From contig DIYO01000001.1 of NCBI GenBank assembly GCA_002427755.1, forward strand, positions 806,001 through 870,000: a stretch of DNA of 64,000 nucleotides, given 5' to 3'. A model generated the notes under the pieces. The model did no database searches, was not told the origin of the DNA, and saw only the letters and a list, made by a program, of their open reading frames with translations. Below, one piece after another: positions 27,043 to 36,229 of this stretch (its first letter is position 1; every line of letters starts with the position of its first letter). This DNA is from Roseivirga sp. UBA6052 (GTDB taxonomy: Bacteria; Bacteroidota; Bacteroidia; Cytophagales; Cyclobacteriaceae). A program made the translations under genes and the position numbers.

Positions 27043-27073
27043 TAAAAAAAGTCACTCTTTCAAGTGACTTTTT
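27043..27073. terminator. Bidirectional intrinsic terminator downstream of the ABC permease
   Basis: AAGTCACT pairs with AGTGACTT across a short CTTTCA loop. It is flanked by seven A upstream and five T downstream. It ends the permease gene (stop at 27093) on the minus strand. Confidence 0.75.
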
Positions 27074-27092
27074 GATCAGCGTATATCACCGC

Positions 27093-28325
27093 TTATTCAA
27101 ATCTTAAGGACTCAATTGGGTCCATGGCTGCAGCTCTTTTGGCCGGTATGTAACCGGAAATAACTCCTACAATCACACAAATGATCAGTCCCATGGTTAT
27201 CCATACCCATGGAATAATAAAGGCTCCTCCGAGGACATTGGCCAAGACGTTACCAACAATTATACCCAAGATGGCTCCTGCTATCCCTCCCATTTGGCAG
27301 ATCACAATCGCTTCTATTAAGAATTGTTGTAGTATTCTTTGTGGCGTAGCTCCTAAAGCTTTTCTAATTCCGATTTCTCTAGTTCTTTCAGTTACAGTCA
27401 CCATCATAATGTTCATCAGGCCAATAGCTGCACCTAATAGTGTTACTGCACCAATAACGAACCCTCCTATTCTCAAGCCATTAGTAATGGTATCAAGCTC
27501 TTCTGTCACGGCATCAGAACGTTCTACTTCAAAAGAGTCTTCTTGACCAATTCTATCATTTCTGATCTTTCTCATGAAGCCCGTAGCCTCACCCATGGCA
27601 TATTCGATATTCTCAGGATTAGCGATCATGGTGGTAATATTATATCTCATATTACCTCTCCTATCCAGTCTTTTGGCATTGAGTAATGGAATGATCACGT
27701 TTCTATCTTCTTCAGTTTCACCTCCGAAACCACCTTTTTCTTCCAAGACACCAATCACCCTATAAGTATTGCCATAGAACTTAACTTTCTTATTCAAAGG
27801 GTCTTCATTCTCATCGAATAGTGATTTCACCACTTCGGTACCCAGTATGCACACATAGTTACCAAATTGAATCTCAAGAGATGAGAAGTTTCTCCCTTCA
27901 TCTATCTGTATGCCTTTAATCGCAAAGTAATTCTCATCACCACCAGTAATGGTAACATTCGGATTCGTCTTTTTGTCGTTGTATTTGATCTCTGCTATAC
28001 CAGAAGCCCGAGTATAGATTGTAGTAGTTGATGGATAGTCATAGTCATTCTTGAAACGGATAGCCTCATCGAATTGTACAGGCTCGAATGACTTGGCTTT
28101 TACCCCATTTCTATTTCCTCTGTTAAACTTGGTATTGATGTTAAATGAATTAGCTCCAAGGTTTGCTAAACTCTTGTCAATTTCAGCCTTTATACCATCA
28201 ACAGCTGTGAGCATACCTACCAAACTTGTAATACCAATAGCAATGATTAGCCCCGTGAGTACTGTTCTCAGTACATTGGATTTGATTGAACTAATTCCTT
28301 CGAGGATATTTTCCTTTAAATTCAT
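27093..28325 (-). CDS. MacB/FtsX-type ABC transporter permease
   Basis: A 410-aa protein. It has an N-terminal membrane helix (~18-42), a MacB-like periplasmic core domain (~50-250, with GRNFSSLEIQFGNYVCILG and VKFYGNTYRVIGVLEEKGGFGG), and a C-terminal FtsX unit with three helices that contains TERTREIGIRKALGATPQRIL. This is the half-size permease of MacAB-type systems, which extrude lipoproteins, toxins or antibiotics by mechanotransmission. No ATPase or membrane-fusion gene is adjacent. It is divergent from the GATase-like gene at 28439. Confidence 0.9.
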   Translation of the reverse strand: MNLKENILEGISSIKSNVLRTVLTGLIIAIGITSLVGMLTAVDGIKAEIDKSLANLGANSFNINTKFNRGNRNGVKAKSFEPVQFDEAIRFKNDYDYPSTTTIYTRASGIAEIKYNDKKTNPNVTITGGDENYFAIKGIQIDEGRNFSSLEIQFGNYVCILGTEVVKSLFDENEDPLNKKVKFYGNTYRVIGVLEEKGGFGGETEEDRNVIIPLLNAKRLDRRGNMRYNITTMIANPENIEYAMGEATGFMRKIRNDRIGQEDSFEVERSDAVTEELDTITNGLRIGGFVIGAVTLLGAAIGLMNIMMVTVTERTREIGIRKALGATPQRILQQFLIEAIVICQMGGIAGAILGIIVGNVLANVLGGAFIIPWVWITMGLIICVIVGVISGYIPAKRAAAMDPIESLRFE

Positions 28326-28350
28326 TGATCAAATTGAGTTTTTGAACGTT

Positions 28351-28420
28351 GTAAATGTAATTTACCTTTAGTCAAATATTTTGAACTAATACGTAAATTC
28401 AACGAATCTACGCTTAAGCG
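28351..28420. promoter_or_regulatory. Two palindromes in the divergent permease/GATase-like region
   Basis: GTAAAT-GTA-ATTTAC (28351-28365) overlaps a weak minus-strand -7 box (TACATTTA). CGCTTAAGCG (28411-28420) is a perfect 10-bp palindrome just upstream of TAATTTCC before the plus-strand gene. They may be operator sites, but both are short and could be chance. Confidence 0.3.
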
Positions 28421-28438
28421 GTTTAATTTCCAGTTCAT

Positions 28439-29704
28439 ATGAGGAAACTTACTTTCATCTTACTCTGCATTGCCATTTCATTTACGGTTTCTGCTGCTAA
28501 AATTCTCGTTCCTATGGACGAAACACAGAAAAATCACCTTAAAGCATATGGCGTTGCATTCTGGGTTTTAGAGAAAGACGTTCCAATTGAATGGATGTTA
28601 AATTTCCGAGGAGGATCTTTTTTATTGCCTGGTATGTCTGGGGTGGAAAATGAGTTAGTAATCCGTGGAGTCTCCTACCAATTAATTTCTGATGCTGATG
28701 CGGCAAGACTAGAACAACAGCTCTCTTCTCCAAATGCTAATACTGATATGATGCGTTTGGAAAAACCACCGAAAATTGCCGTATACTCACCTAAAAGCAA
28801 GATGCCTTGGGATGATGCCGTGACGTTAGCCCTTAGCTACGCAGAGATTCCTTATGATGTAGTTTACGATGATGAGCTCATGGCAGATGAATTATCAACC
28901 TACGATTGGCTCCATTTACACCACGAAGATTTTACTGGGCAATACGGTAAATTTTATCAAAGTTTTAAGAATTACAGCTGGTACAGACAGCAACAGAAGG
29001 ATTATGAGGCGTCTGCAGCTAAGCATGGGTTTGCCAAAGTGTCTCAATTGAAACTAGCCATCGCTCGAAAGATTAGAGACTTTGTTGCCGGTGGTGGCTT
29101 TCTCTTTGCTATGTGCTCTGCTACCGATTCTTTCGATATCGCCTTGGCCGCTGGTGGCCTAGACTTTATTGAAGCCATGTATGATGGTGATCCTGCCGAC
29201 CCTGCTGCAGAATCTCAATTTGATTTTGGCAGAACCTTAGCCTTTGAAAATTTCAAGGTACGTATGGACCCAATGGAATACGAATTTTCGAATATCGATA
29301 ACACGGAAGCCCGAAGATCCAGAGCATTAAATGAGAGTAACGATTACTTTAAATTATTTCAATTCTCTGCTAAATGGGACCCTATTCCAACCATGCTCAC
29401 CCAAAACCATATCAATTTGGTTAAAGGCTTTTATGGTCAAACCACCTCATTTAAGAGTTCTGTCATTAAACCGGATGTTGTGATCATGGGAGAAACCATG
29501 TCTGCCGATGAGGCTAAATACATTCATGGCGTATTTGGAAAAGGATTTTGGACTTTCTACGGTGGGCATGATCCTGAGGATTATCAACACAGAGTGGGTG
29601 AAGATCCTACCGATCTAAATCTATTCCCAAACTCTCCTGGTTATAGGTTGATACTTAATAACATCTTATTTCCGGCTGCTAAAAAGAAGAAAAGAAAGAC
29701 CTAG
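28439..29704 (+). CDS. Secreted GATase1-like protein (often annotated 'asparagine synthetase B')
   Basis: A 421-aa protein with a signal peptide (1-19, ending VSAA). The mature part contains ILVPMDETQKNHLKAYG, then a flavodoxin/GATase1-like fold (KIAVYSPKSKMPWDDAVTLAL, YDWLHLHHEDF). A nucleophile-elbow-like FVAGGGFLFAMCSATDSFD places a Cys where class I amidotransferases and ThuA-like proteins have theirs. It has no N-terminal Cys2 glutaminase domain and no ATP-pyrophosphatase domain, so true asparagine synthetase activity is unlikely. The true role is unknown, and the signal peptide places it outside the cytosol. It overlaps the MiaE-like gene by 4 bp. Confidence 0.75.
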   Translation: MRKLTFILLCIAISFTVSAAKILVPMDETQKNHLKAYGVAFWVLEKDVPIEWMLNFRGGSFLLPGMSGVENELVIRGVSYQLISDADAARLEQQLSSPNANTDMMRLEKPPKIAVYSPKSKMPWDDAVTLALSYAEIPYDVVYDDELMADELSTYDWLHLHHEDFTGQYGKFYQSFKNYSWYRQQQKDYEASAAKHGFAKVSQLKLAIARKIRDFVAGGGFLFAMCSATDSFDIALAAGGLDFIEAMYDGDPADPAAESQFDFGRTLAFENFKVRMDPMEYEFSNIDNTEARRSRALNESNDYFKLFQFSAKWDPIPTMLTQNHINLVKGFYGQTTSFKSSVIKPDVVIMGETMSADEAKYIHGVFGKGFWTFYGGHDPEDYQHRVGEDPTDLNLFPNSPGYRLILNNILFPAAKKKKRKT

Positions 29705-30306
29705 TGCATTCTATCTGCCCTAACTTCTAGGGTCTCTAGAATCTTAGCTTCTTCAGCTAAAAACTCCTTCCAACGCCTTTGAACGTATACTTCAGGCATG
29801 TACAACTTGGCGAGTTGTATAAAGTTCTTGTAATGTCCTGCCTCGGAAACCATCAGTTCATAATAGAATTTTTGAAGCTCTTCATCCTCGATATTCTGAT
29901 GGAGTAATTTAAAACGTTCACAGCTACGCGCTTCGATGAGCGCATTCAGCAACAGTTTATCCACTAAACGTTCTTCTTCGCTACCACCCTTTTTCAGAAT
30001 CTTCTGAATCTTGATTACATATTCATCCTTGCGCGGTTTGCCCAGCTTGTAGCCTCTTTTGGTAAGCTGCTCAACAACTCGCTCAAAATGATTCCACTCC
30101 TCTGCCACAACAGGTGTCATCACTTCTACTAGCTCAGATCTCTCAGGGTATTGAACAATCATAGAGATGCAGGAAGAAGCTGCTTTTTGTTCGCAATAAG
30201 CATGATCAACTAGAATATCTTCAATATTCATTTGAGCTATATTAACCCATCTCGGGTCAGTTGGCATTTGTAATCCTAGCACATTGTTATTCACAGCTTC
30301 TTTCAT
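29701..30306 (-). CDS. miaE: MiaE-like tRNA-(ms2io6A)-hydroxylase
   Basis: A 201-aa non-haem diiron ferritin-like protein, related to MiaE, which hydroxylates ms2i6A37 in tRNA. The metal-site motifs are CEQKAAS (E39), EEWNHFE (E70, H73), EARSCERF (E125, E130) and EAGHYKNF (E155, H158). The start used is the ATG at 30306, which lies 4 nt after a TACATTTG box and gives the normal family N-terminus (VLGLQMPTDPRW). A TTG at 30384 would add 26 residues and would include that promoter. The 3' end shares a CTAG tetranucleotide with the convergent gene. Confidence 0.88.
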   Translation of the reverse strand: MKEAVNNNVLGLQMPTDPRWVNIAQMNIEDILVDHAYCEQKAASSCISMIVQYPERSELVEVMTPVVAEEWNHFERVVEQLTKRGYKLGKPRKDEYVIKIQKILKKGGSEEERLVDKLLLNALIEARSCERFKLLHQNIEDEELQKFYYELMVSEAGHYKNFIQLAKLYMPEVYVQRRWKEFLAEEAKILETLEVRADRMH

Positions 30307-30310
30307 TCTA

Positions 30311-30318
30311 CAAATGTA
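30311..30318 (-). promoter_or_regulatory. miaE -7 box TACATTTG, 4 nt from ATG
   Basis: The complement of CAAATGTA reads TACATTTG, followed by TAGA and then ATG. A TTTC lies 20 nt upstream as a near -33 element. It decides the start in favour of 30306. Confidence 0.6.
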
Positions 30319-30422
30319 ATTCTCACGATTTGCTTTAAGAAAACGATTGATAAGAATTGCATCCCCAATCTTTGTAAAGCGCAATTATTAATTCATTTTT
30401 GAATACTCTTTAAAACTACATT

Positions 30423-31319
30423 ATGAAGAAGCTCATTCTACTTTCTCTACTCCTTTTAAGTTTTCAATTGGTACATGCTCAAGAAGCCGATAGTGTTGTG
30501 GTAACACGCGAAGGATCGTGGGGAGTAAATTTTGCAAATGTGGGTCTTTCTAACTGGGCTGCAGGGGGTGAAAACTCTATTGCATTAGGTACAGTATTCA
30601 ACACTAAAATCACAAGAACCAAGGGCAAAAGCCAGTGGGTCAATCAAATCGATTTTGCATTAGGTGGAGCGAAAGTAGGAGAACAAAGTTTTAGAAAGAC
30701 TGATGATGCGATCATTCTAATCTCTCAGTTCAGCAATGAAATTGGGCCTAAAACAGGATGGGGTTTTACAGGAATCTTTAGAACACAGCTCTTAGAAGGA
30801 CAAACCTTCGATGTAGATGGTATGGGCAATGAAGTGGCTACCAAAATTTCGAATTTCATGGCTCCAGGCTATTTAACCTTAAACGTTGGTGTTGACTACA
30901 AGCCAAGTGATGTTTTCCAAGTATCATTCTCTCCTGCTACAGGTAAGTTCACATTTGTTAGTGATGACGATTTAGCAGCGGTTGGAGCATTTGGTGTAGA
31001 TCCAGGTTCTAATTCAAGAGCTGAATTTGGTTCTAACCTTTTAGCCACACTTGACCTCCCTGTAATGGAGAACATTAGCTTTAAGAGTACATTAAACTTC
31101 TTTACCGGTTATGGTACTTTTGGTGAAATCGACACCAACTGGGAAACGCTATTAGTTATGAAAGTGAACGAATGGTTCAATGCTACATTCGGTACTCAAC
31201 TCATCTATGATAAAGACATTTTAATTGACACAGGTGATGGAGTACCAACTGATGCCGTACAATTCAAGCATGTACTCAATTTTGGTCTGAACTTTAAACT
31301 TTTCGATTCAGGTAGTTAA
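30423..31319 (+). CDS. DUF3078 family protein, probable outer-membrane protein
   Basis: A 298-aa protein with a signal peptide (1-19, ending VHAQ). The segment GSWGVNFANVGLSNWAAGGENSIALG is the family signature of DUF3078. The rest alternates amphipathic strands with aromatic girdle residues, consistent with a beta-barrel (e.g. NFFTGYGTFGEIDTNWETLL). The family has no defined function and is restricted to Bacteroidota as far as I know. It is convergent with the porin gene, sharing a TTAA stop. Confidence 0.85.
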   Translation: MKKLILLSLLLLSFQLVHAQEADSVVVTREGSWGVNFANVGLSNWAAGGENSIALGTVFNTKITRTKGKSQWVNQIDFALGGAKVGEQSFRKTDDAIILISQFSNEIGPKTGWGFTGIFRTQLLEGQTFDVDGMGNEVATKISNFMAPGYLTLNVGVDYKPSDVFQVSFSPATGKFTFVSDDDLAAVGAFGVDPGSNSRAEFGSNLLATLDLPVMENISFKSTLNFFTGYGTFGEIDTNWETLLVMKVNEWFNATFGTQLIYDKDILIDTGDGVPTDAVQFKHVLNFGLNFKLFDSGS

Positions 31320-33226
31320 TCGAAGAACAACCAACGCACCCCTACATCAGTAGTTCTTCTGGGGCCTGTAAACCCGGGCGTAATAAAGTAACCATCGGTT
31401 AAGATACCTTGGGTAAAGTTTGATGACTTGAGGAAGAAGAGGAAGTTCTCCACCTTAAAATTCAGGAATAGATCTACCTTAACAGCTTCAGGATTCTCAA
31501 AATCATCTTGAAGATGGAATTGCTGTATGATCGGGTTATAGCCATATGCCGTAAACTGACTTCTGTAGTGAATATCAGCACCTACTTGAATAGCCATTCT
31601 ACCATCAAAAAGTTCGGTTCTATGTGCAATCTGTGAAAGCGCCATAAATTCAGGAATCCTGAAAACATCTGCAGATCCACCGGATACATTGTTATAGTAA
31701 ACTGTGTTACTCCACATCCATTTCGGAGATAATCTGACATTAAAATCTGCTCCTATAGTTGATTGAAGAATATCGCTGTCGGCTTGTGCAGGTCTTAAAT
31801 CCGTTCCAAAGTATAAGTAGTCAGTGATTCTGTGAAACCTTGCAAATGGTTCAAATCTGAAAGTACCATTTCCCAATTTTATTCTACCCGTTAGATTGTC
31901 GGAGACTTCGTTATTGAATGAATTGTCCCAATTGTCCTGTTGGCCAATGAATCTACTTTGTAAATAACTCGGTCTTCTATTAACTCGAGTGAATGTGGCC
32001 TCGAAAAAGTTACTTGAAAACTCCCCTTCTAAATAATAATTACCACCAATGAGGTACGAGCCAGAGGCATTCAAGAAAATCTTAGGTGTAATCTGTTGCC
32101 TCAACGTTCCTCCAATGTAACTTTCTACATCTTCGAATTTGGTCGCCAATTGTGCATTGTCGTTTCTAACGATTCTATTCTTATAGTAAGCTGTATAGGC
32201 AAACTTTTTGGTAAGTCCTTTTAGACCAATCTCATTCATAAGACTCATAAATCGAGTCCTTTCATTTACAATAGCCGAAATTTGATCAGTGCTTGTTGGG
32301 TTATACAGCAATGAATCAGCTGTGGTTAAGTCATACGCGTCTTGAAATCGCACCAGTTGTTTGCGATAACTCATGGTATGATAGACTTGAAAAATAGAAT
32401 CTAGATCGTATTGCTGATAAATATGGAATCCCGAACGCTTTTCAATACTCTGCGCCTCAGAAAGTATCACATCCTCATCTAAATAATCAAAGAGAGAAAG
32501 CGTGTCATTAGGAGCAGGCGGTTGCGTATAAGACTCTACAATACCTCCTAATTCTGTAACCTCATGATTCATATTGGCTAAATTGAATAGTAGAAGGTAT
32601 CGGGGAGCTTTTAATGGTCTCAAAAACCCAAAGACATTCCAATCTGTTCCCTGCACATTCCTGTCACCGCGGTTTAGAAAAGCTAACTGCTTATCTGCTC
32701 TAATACTATTAATGTTAAACCCAATGTTGAATTGAATGCTGTCATTGAGGGTGAAAAGTACTTTTGTGTGCGCCCTTCCTCCTCCTCCAAAGGCAGCATA
32801 AACATCTGTGTAAGGTGATCTTGTATCGAAATAGCGTATCTTTTCAGGAGAAGTGTAGAAGGCATCGAAGGCATTAAAACCTGATCTTCTGCCTATGTTT
32901 TTATCAGGTTGAAAAAACAGTGATCTCTGAGCAGTACCTATGTTTCCCAGATTCTGAATAGTATAGTTACTACTTTCTAAATCGCTAAATCGATGCAGAT
33001 TATAAGGGAGACTATCAGGATTGCTGAAAATAAGTGTATTGTACTTAAAGTTCTCTTCGTAAGTAAACCTTGTGTTTGCAGGACCATATTTCAATGTTTT
33101 ATCCTCATCGAATTGACGCCCCATTAGGTTCTCACTTGAAAAACGTAATGAGTTAAAGCCCCCACCTTGCGCAAGCACAGTTTGAACAGAAAAGAGTAGT
33201 AGAAGAAAAACCAGGTGTTTTTGCAC
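31316..33226 (-). CDS. Putative porin (Porin_10 family)
   Basis: A ~636-aa outer-membrane beta-barrel. The signal peptide ends in VLAQGG, and the mature part is full of alternating strands (RYFDTRSPYTDVYAAFGGGG, ITDYLYFGTDLRP). It ends in a C-terminal aromatic 'GVRWLFFD'. The Porin_10 family is known in Bacteroidota and its substrate is unknown. I use the GTG at 33226, which gives a standard signal peptide (MQKHLVFLL...) and sits 3 nt after a TAATTTTG box. A TTG at 33232 also opens the frame but overlaps the box. The gene follows lpxK directly. Confidence 0.82.
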   Translation of the reverse strand: MQKHLVFLLLLFSVQTVLAQGGGFNSLRFSSENLMGRQFDEDKTLKYGPANTRFTYEENFKYNTLIFSNPDSLPYNLHRFSDLESSNYTIQNLGNIGTAQRSLFFQPDKNIGRRSGFNAFDAFYTSPEKIRYFDTRSPYTDVYAAFGGGGRAHTKVLFTLNDSIQFNIGFNINSIRADKQLAFLNRGDRNVQGTDWNVFGFLRPLKAPRYLLLFNLANMNHEVTELGGIVESYTQPPAPNDTLSLFDYLDEDVILSEAQSIEKRSGFHIYQQYDLDSIFQVYHTMSYRKQLVRFQDAYDLTTADSLLYNPTSTDQISAIVNERTRFMSLMNEIGLKGLTKKFAYTAYYKNRIVRNDNAQLATKFEDVESYIGGTLRQQITPKIFLNASGSYLIGGNYYLEGEFSSNFFEATFTRVNRRPSYLQSRFIGQQDNWDNSFNNEVSDNLTGRIKLGNGTFRFEPFARFHRITDYLYFGTDLRPAQADSDILQSTIGADFNVRLSPKWMWSNTVYYNNVSGGSADVFRIPEFMALSQIAHRTELFDGRMAIQVGADIHYRSQFTAYGYNPIIQQFHLQDDFENPEAVKVDLFLNFKVENFLFFLKSSNFTQGILTDGYFITPGFTGPRRTTDVGVRWLFFD

Positions 33227-33229
33227 GCC

Positions 33230-33237
33230 CAAAATTA
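33230..33237 (-). promoter_or_regulatory. Porin -7 box TAATTTTG, overlapping the lpxK stop codon
   Basis: The complement of CAAAATTA reads TAATTTTG. Its first three bases are the lpxK TAA stop (33235-33237). It is followed by GGC and then GTG at 33226. Confidence 0.45.
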
Positions 33238-34281
33238 CAAATTCACTTTACCTTTCAAGGACTTTATCACCAATTCATTAAAAGCTTCTGATTTATCGAT
33301 CGAAACTTCTATTGGAATGTAGTACAAAGTACATTTCTTAAAAATTGAATGCCCTTTCATAGGCAATAGTCGTACCATATCTTTCTCTGTGGTGAAGAGA
33401 ATTTGAATGTCGTTTTCAACAGCATGCTTCTCTATACTGTCTAAATCTCGATTTCTGAACTGGTAGTGATCTGGATATCTAAAATGTTTATTGATCTGAA
33501 ATGACTGCTCCAGATGAGCTTGCAACGGTATTGGATCAACAATACCTGAAATTAAAATAGCTTGATCTGCCAACGGTTTGTTGTTAATGCATGCTTCTGG
33601 TTCGCCATAGTTTACTGAAGAGTAAAAAATTGGAGCACTCTTATTGTACTTATCTACCCGTGTTTCTATATGAGATTTTTCATCATCAGTAAGGACCCTC
33701 GGGCATTTAGTAATGATAATCGCATCGGCCCTCTTCGCCTCACTCCTTGGTTCTCTCAAATTACCAGTAGGCAACAACCAATCATTAAAGAAAAGCTCGT
33801 TAAAAGATGTAAGAAGAATATTCAGATCCCTTTTAAGAAAACGATGCTGATAAGCATCATCCAATAAAAAAACGTTTTTCTCTGGGTATTCCAGCATCAA
33901 AGAAGAAACGCCAAGTACCCTTTGTTCAGAAACTACCACATGAACATCTTTACCGAATTTCTTATGGTATTGCAAAGGCTCATCACCTACAGTGGTTGCA
34001 GTATCTGAATCATCAACTAACCTATACCCCTTTGTTTTTCGACCGTATCCACGACTAATAGTAGCTACATCGTAATCTGTCTTCAAAAGCCTTATTAGGT
34101 ATTCTATCATTGGAGTCTTTCCGGTTCCTCCTGTAGAAAGATTACCAACAGCTATTATAGCCGGTTCCATTTCAAGAGAAGACTTCAATCCATTATCGAA
34201 TTGGTAATTTCTTAAGCTGATGATTAAACCATACAGAATAGAAACTGGAAAGAAAAGCAGACGAATCAATTTGATTATCAT
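33235..34281 (-). CDS. lpxK: Tetraacyldisaccharide 4'-kinase
   Basis: A 348-aa membrane-associated P-loop kinase that phosphorylates the 4' position of the lipid A disaccharide. The Walker A-like GNLSTGGTGKTP lies at ~46-57. The TISRGYGRKTKGY block and the LLDDAYQHRFLKRDLNILL block are LpxK hallmarks. The N-terminal hydrophobic segment (~1-22) is the usual membrane anchor. With the LptF/G permease and the OstA-like protein, it shows that this organism makes lipid A-based LPS. It is divergent from the Nif3-like gene. Confidence 0.96.
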   Translation of the reverse strand: MIIKLIRLLFFPVSILYGLIISLRNYQFDNGLKSSLEMEPAIIAVGNLSTGGTGKTPMIEYLIRLLKTDYDVATISRGYGRKTKGYRLVDDSDTATTVGDEPLQYHKKFGKDVHVVVSEQRVLGVSSLMLEYPEKNVFLLDDAYQHRFLKRDLNILLTSFNELFFNDWLLPTGNLREPRSEAKRADAIIITKCPRVLTDDEKSHIETRVDKYNKSAPIFYSSVNYGEPEACINNKPLADQAILISGIVDPIPLQAHLEQSFQINKHFRYPDHYQFRNRDLDSIEKHAVENDIQILFTTEKDMVRLLPMKGHSIFKKCTLYYIPIEVSIDKSEAFNELVIKSLKGKVNL

Positions 34282-34300
34282 GCACTAATTATCTTTAGGC

Positions 34301-34308
34301 TAAGTTTG
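34301..34308 (+). promoter_or_regulatory. -7 box TAAGTTTG for the Nif3-like gene
   Basis: TAAGTTTG matches TAnnTTTG and ends 19 nt before the ATG at 34328. A TTTG at 34270-34273 is 27 nt upstream, which is longer than usual. Confidence 0.4.
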
Positions 34309-34327
34309 CAAGCAAATATCACCAATT

Positions 34328-35422
34328 ATGGTAAAAATCAAGGATATCACTAATTATCTAGAATCAATTGCACCGAGATCTTTGCAAGAATCTTATGATA
34401 ATGCAGGATTGATTACCGGTAATGGTAATGAGGAAGTAAAAGGAATTCTTTGCACATTAGACTGTATCGAGTCAATAGTTGATGAAGCCATTCAAAAAAA
34501 GTGTAATCTCATTGTTGCCCACCACCCAATTGTCTTCAGAGGCTTAAAACAACTGAATGGAAAGAATTATGTAGAAAGAACGGTAATCAAAGCCATTAAA
34601 AACGACATTGCCATCTATGCTATTCATACTAATCTGGATAACGTAATGAACGGTGTAAATGCCAAATTCGCTTCTCTGATTGGATTGCAAGACATAAAAA
34701 TACTTGCGCCTAAAGCCAACACCCTGCTAAAACTAGAAACCTTTATCCCAGTTGAGCAAACTGAAGAGGTCTTAGATGCCATTCACTCAGCCGGTGCAGG
34801 TAATATTGGCAACTACTCCGAATGTAGCTTTAGAATTCTTGGTACTGGCAGTTTTAAACCTAATGAGGACGCAAATCCACTAGTAGGTACTAAGAATCAA
34901 AAAGAGTTAGTACAGGAAAATAAAGTTGAAATCATCTTTCCGGAATACGCAAAAGGCAATGTCTTGGGTGCTCTTAATCAAGCGCATCCATACGATGAGG
35001 TGGCCTACTATCTGACAAAACTTGAGAATAAGAATAATCAGATCGGTTCAGGTATGATAGGCACTTTGAAAGATGCACTTGAGCCTGAAGCCTTCCTTAA
35101 ATATTTGAAAGAGAAACTAAAATTGGATTTGATTAAATTTACTCCCGTCCAGAAAGAAATTAAATGCGTAGCCCTTTGTGGTGGTTCTGGCAGTTTCTTA
35201 TTAAAAGCTGCAATTGCACAAGGCGCAGATGCATATATAAGTGCTGATTTTAAGTATCACGAGTATTTTGATGCCGAACAAAAAGTAATGATTGCAGACA
35301 TAGGGCATTATGAAAGTGAGGTAGCCACAAAAGAGCTTTTAGACGCGTTTATCAGCGAAAAATTTCCTAATATTGCAAGCTATTTATCAGAGGTGGATAC
35401 GAATCCCGTACAATACTTCTAA
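34328..35422 (+). CDS. Nif3-like dinuclear metal centre protein (DUF34/YbgI family)
   Basis: A 364-aa protein with metal-binding motifs: NAGLITGN near the N-terminus, VAHHPIVFRGLK (the di-metal His cluster), IYAIHTNLDN, and a C-terminal DIGHYESE. A ~120-residue PII-like insert (~125-240, with FIPVEQTEEVLDAIHSAGAGNIGNYSECSF) marks the long version of the family. The function is unsettled. It is usually described as a GTP cyclohydrolase I type 2-like or metal-insertase candidate. The zinc-ribbon gene follows after 11 bp, and this pairing is common in Bacteroidota. Confidence 0.92.
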   Translation: MVKIKDITNYLESIAPRSLQESYDNAGLITGNGNEEVKGILCTLDCIESIVDEAIQKKCNLIVAHHPIVFRGLKQLNGKNYVERTVIKAIKNDIAIYAIHTNLDNVMNGVNAKFASLIGLQDIKILAPKANTLLKLETFIPVEQTEEVLDAIHSAGAGNIGNYSECSFRILGTGSFKPNEDANPLVGTKNQKELVQENKVEIIFPEYAKGNVLGALNQAHPYDEVAYYLTKLENKNNQIGSGMIGTLKDALEPEAFLKYLKEKLKLDLIKFTPVQKEIKCVALCGGSGSFLLKAAIAQGADAYISADFKYHEYFDAEQKVMIADIGHYESEVATKELLDAFISEKFPNIASYLSEVDTNPVQYF

Positions 35423-35433
35423 AAAAACGGTCG

Positions 35434-36228
35434 ATGGAAAGAACAATTGCACAAAAGTTAGAGGCATTAAAAAAGTTACAAGCTATTGATTCTCAGATGG
35501 ATGAGATCAAAAAAGTGAGAGGTGCACTGCCAGATGAGGTAGCTGACCTTGAAGATGATATAGCGGGTTACCAAACAAGAGTTGACAAATTCAAGGGAGA
35601 GTTAGCTGAGCTCGAAGGAAATATTTCCGACCATAAAACTCAGATTAAAAATTCTGAAGCGCTCATCAAAAAGTATGAAGAGCAGCAGATGAATGTTAGA
35701 AATAACAGAGAGTACGATGCAATTACTAAAGAAATAGAATTGCAAAACCTTGAGATTCAGATTTCAGAAAAGAGGATTAAAGAAGCCTTTGCTAAAATCG
35801 AATTGAAGAAAGAGGAAATTGAAAAGACTGAGCATTCTCTAGACGAAAGAAAGAAAGACTTAGATAATAAGAAAAACGAATTAGAAGTTCTTACTAAAGA
35901 AAGTGAAGCTGACGAGAAGAAATTAACTTCTGATAGAGAAAAAGCTGCTAAAGAAATTGAAGAGCGTTTGTTAGCTTCTTACAACAAGCTTAGAAACAAT
36001 GCTAGAAATGGATTAGCGGTTGTTCCTGTAAGCAGAGGCGCTTGTGGTGGTTGCTTTAACGTGGTTCCTCCACAAAGACAAGCTGATATCAGAGATATGA
36101 AAAAGCTTATTGTTTGTGAGCACTGCGGAAGAATCTTGGCTGAAGTTACTGATGAGATCGTAACTGAAGAAAAGCCAAAAAGAAGTAGAAGAAAAGCTAC
36201 AACTACTAAAGCGAAGGCTAAAGCATAA
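35434..36228 (+). CDS. C4-type zinc-ribbon coiled-coil protein (CT398/DUF-type)
   Basis: A 264-aa protein. Residues ~5-185 form a long antiparallel coiled coil rich in Glu and Lys. A C-terminal zinc ribbon (~203-230) has two Cys pairs in CGGCFNVV and CEHCGRIL. A basic tail (KPKRSRRKATTTKAKAKA) follows and probably contacts nucleic acid. The family is conserved but uncharacterised; in Chlamydia the CT398 homologue binds the flagellar and sigma-54 factors. It probably forms an operon with the Nif3-like gene (11 bp apart). Confidence 0.88.
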   Translation: MERTIAQKLEALKKLQAIDSQMDEIKKVRGALPDEVADLEDDIAGYQTRVDKFKGELAELEGNISDHKTQIKNSEALIKKYEEQQMNVRNNREYDAITKEIELQNLEIQISEKRIKEAFAKIELKKEEIEKTEHSLDERKKDLDNKKNELEVLTKESEADEKKLTSDREKAAKEIEERLLASYNKLRNNARNGLAVVPVSRGACGGCFNVVPPQRQADIRDMKKLIVCEHCGRILAEVTDEIVTEEKPKRSRRKATTTKAKAKA

Positions 36229-36229
36229 G

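Noticed and set aside
29701..30384. TTG start at 30384 for the MiaE-like gene
   Set aside because: The ATG at 30306 gives the usual family N-terminus and follows a -7 box by 4 nt.
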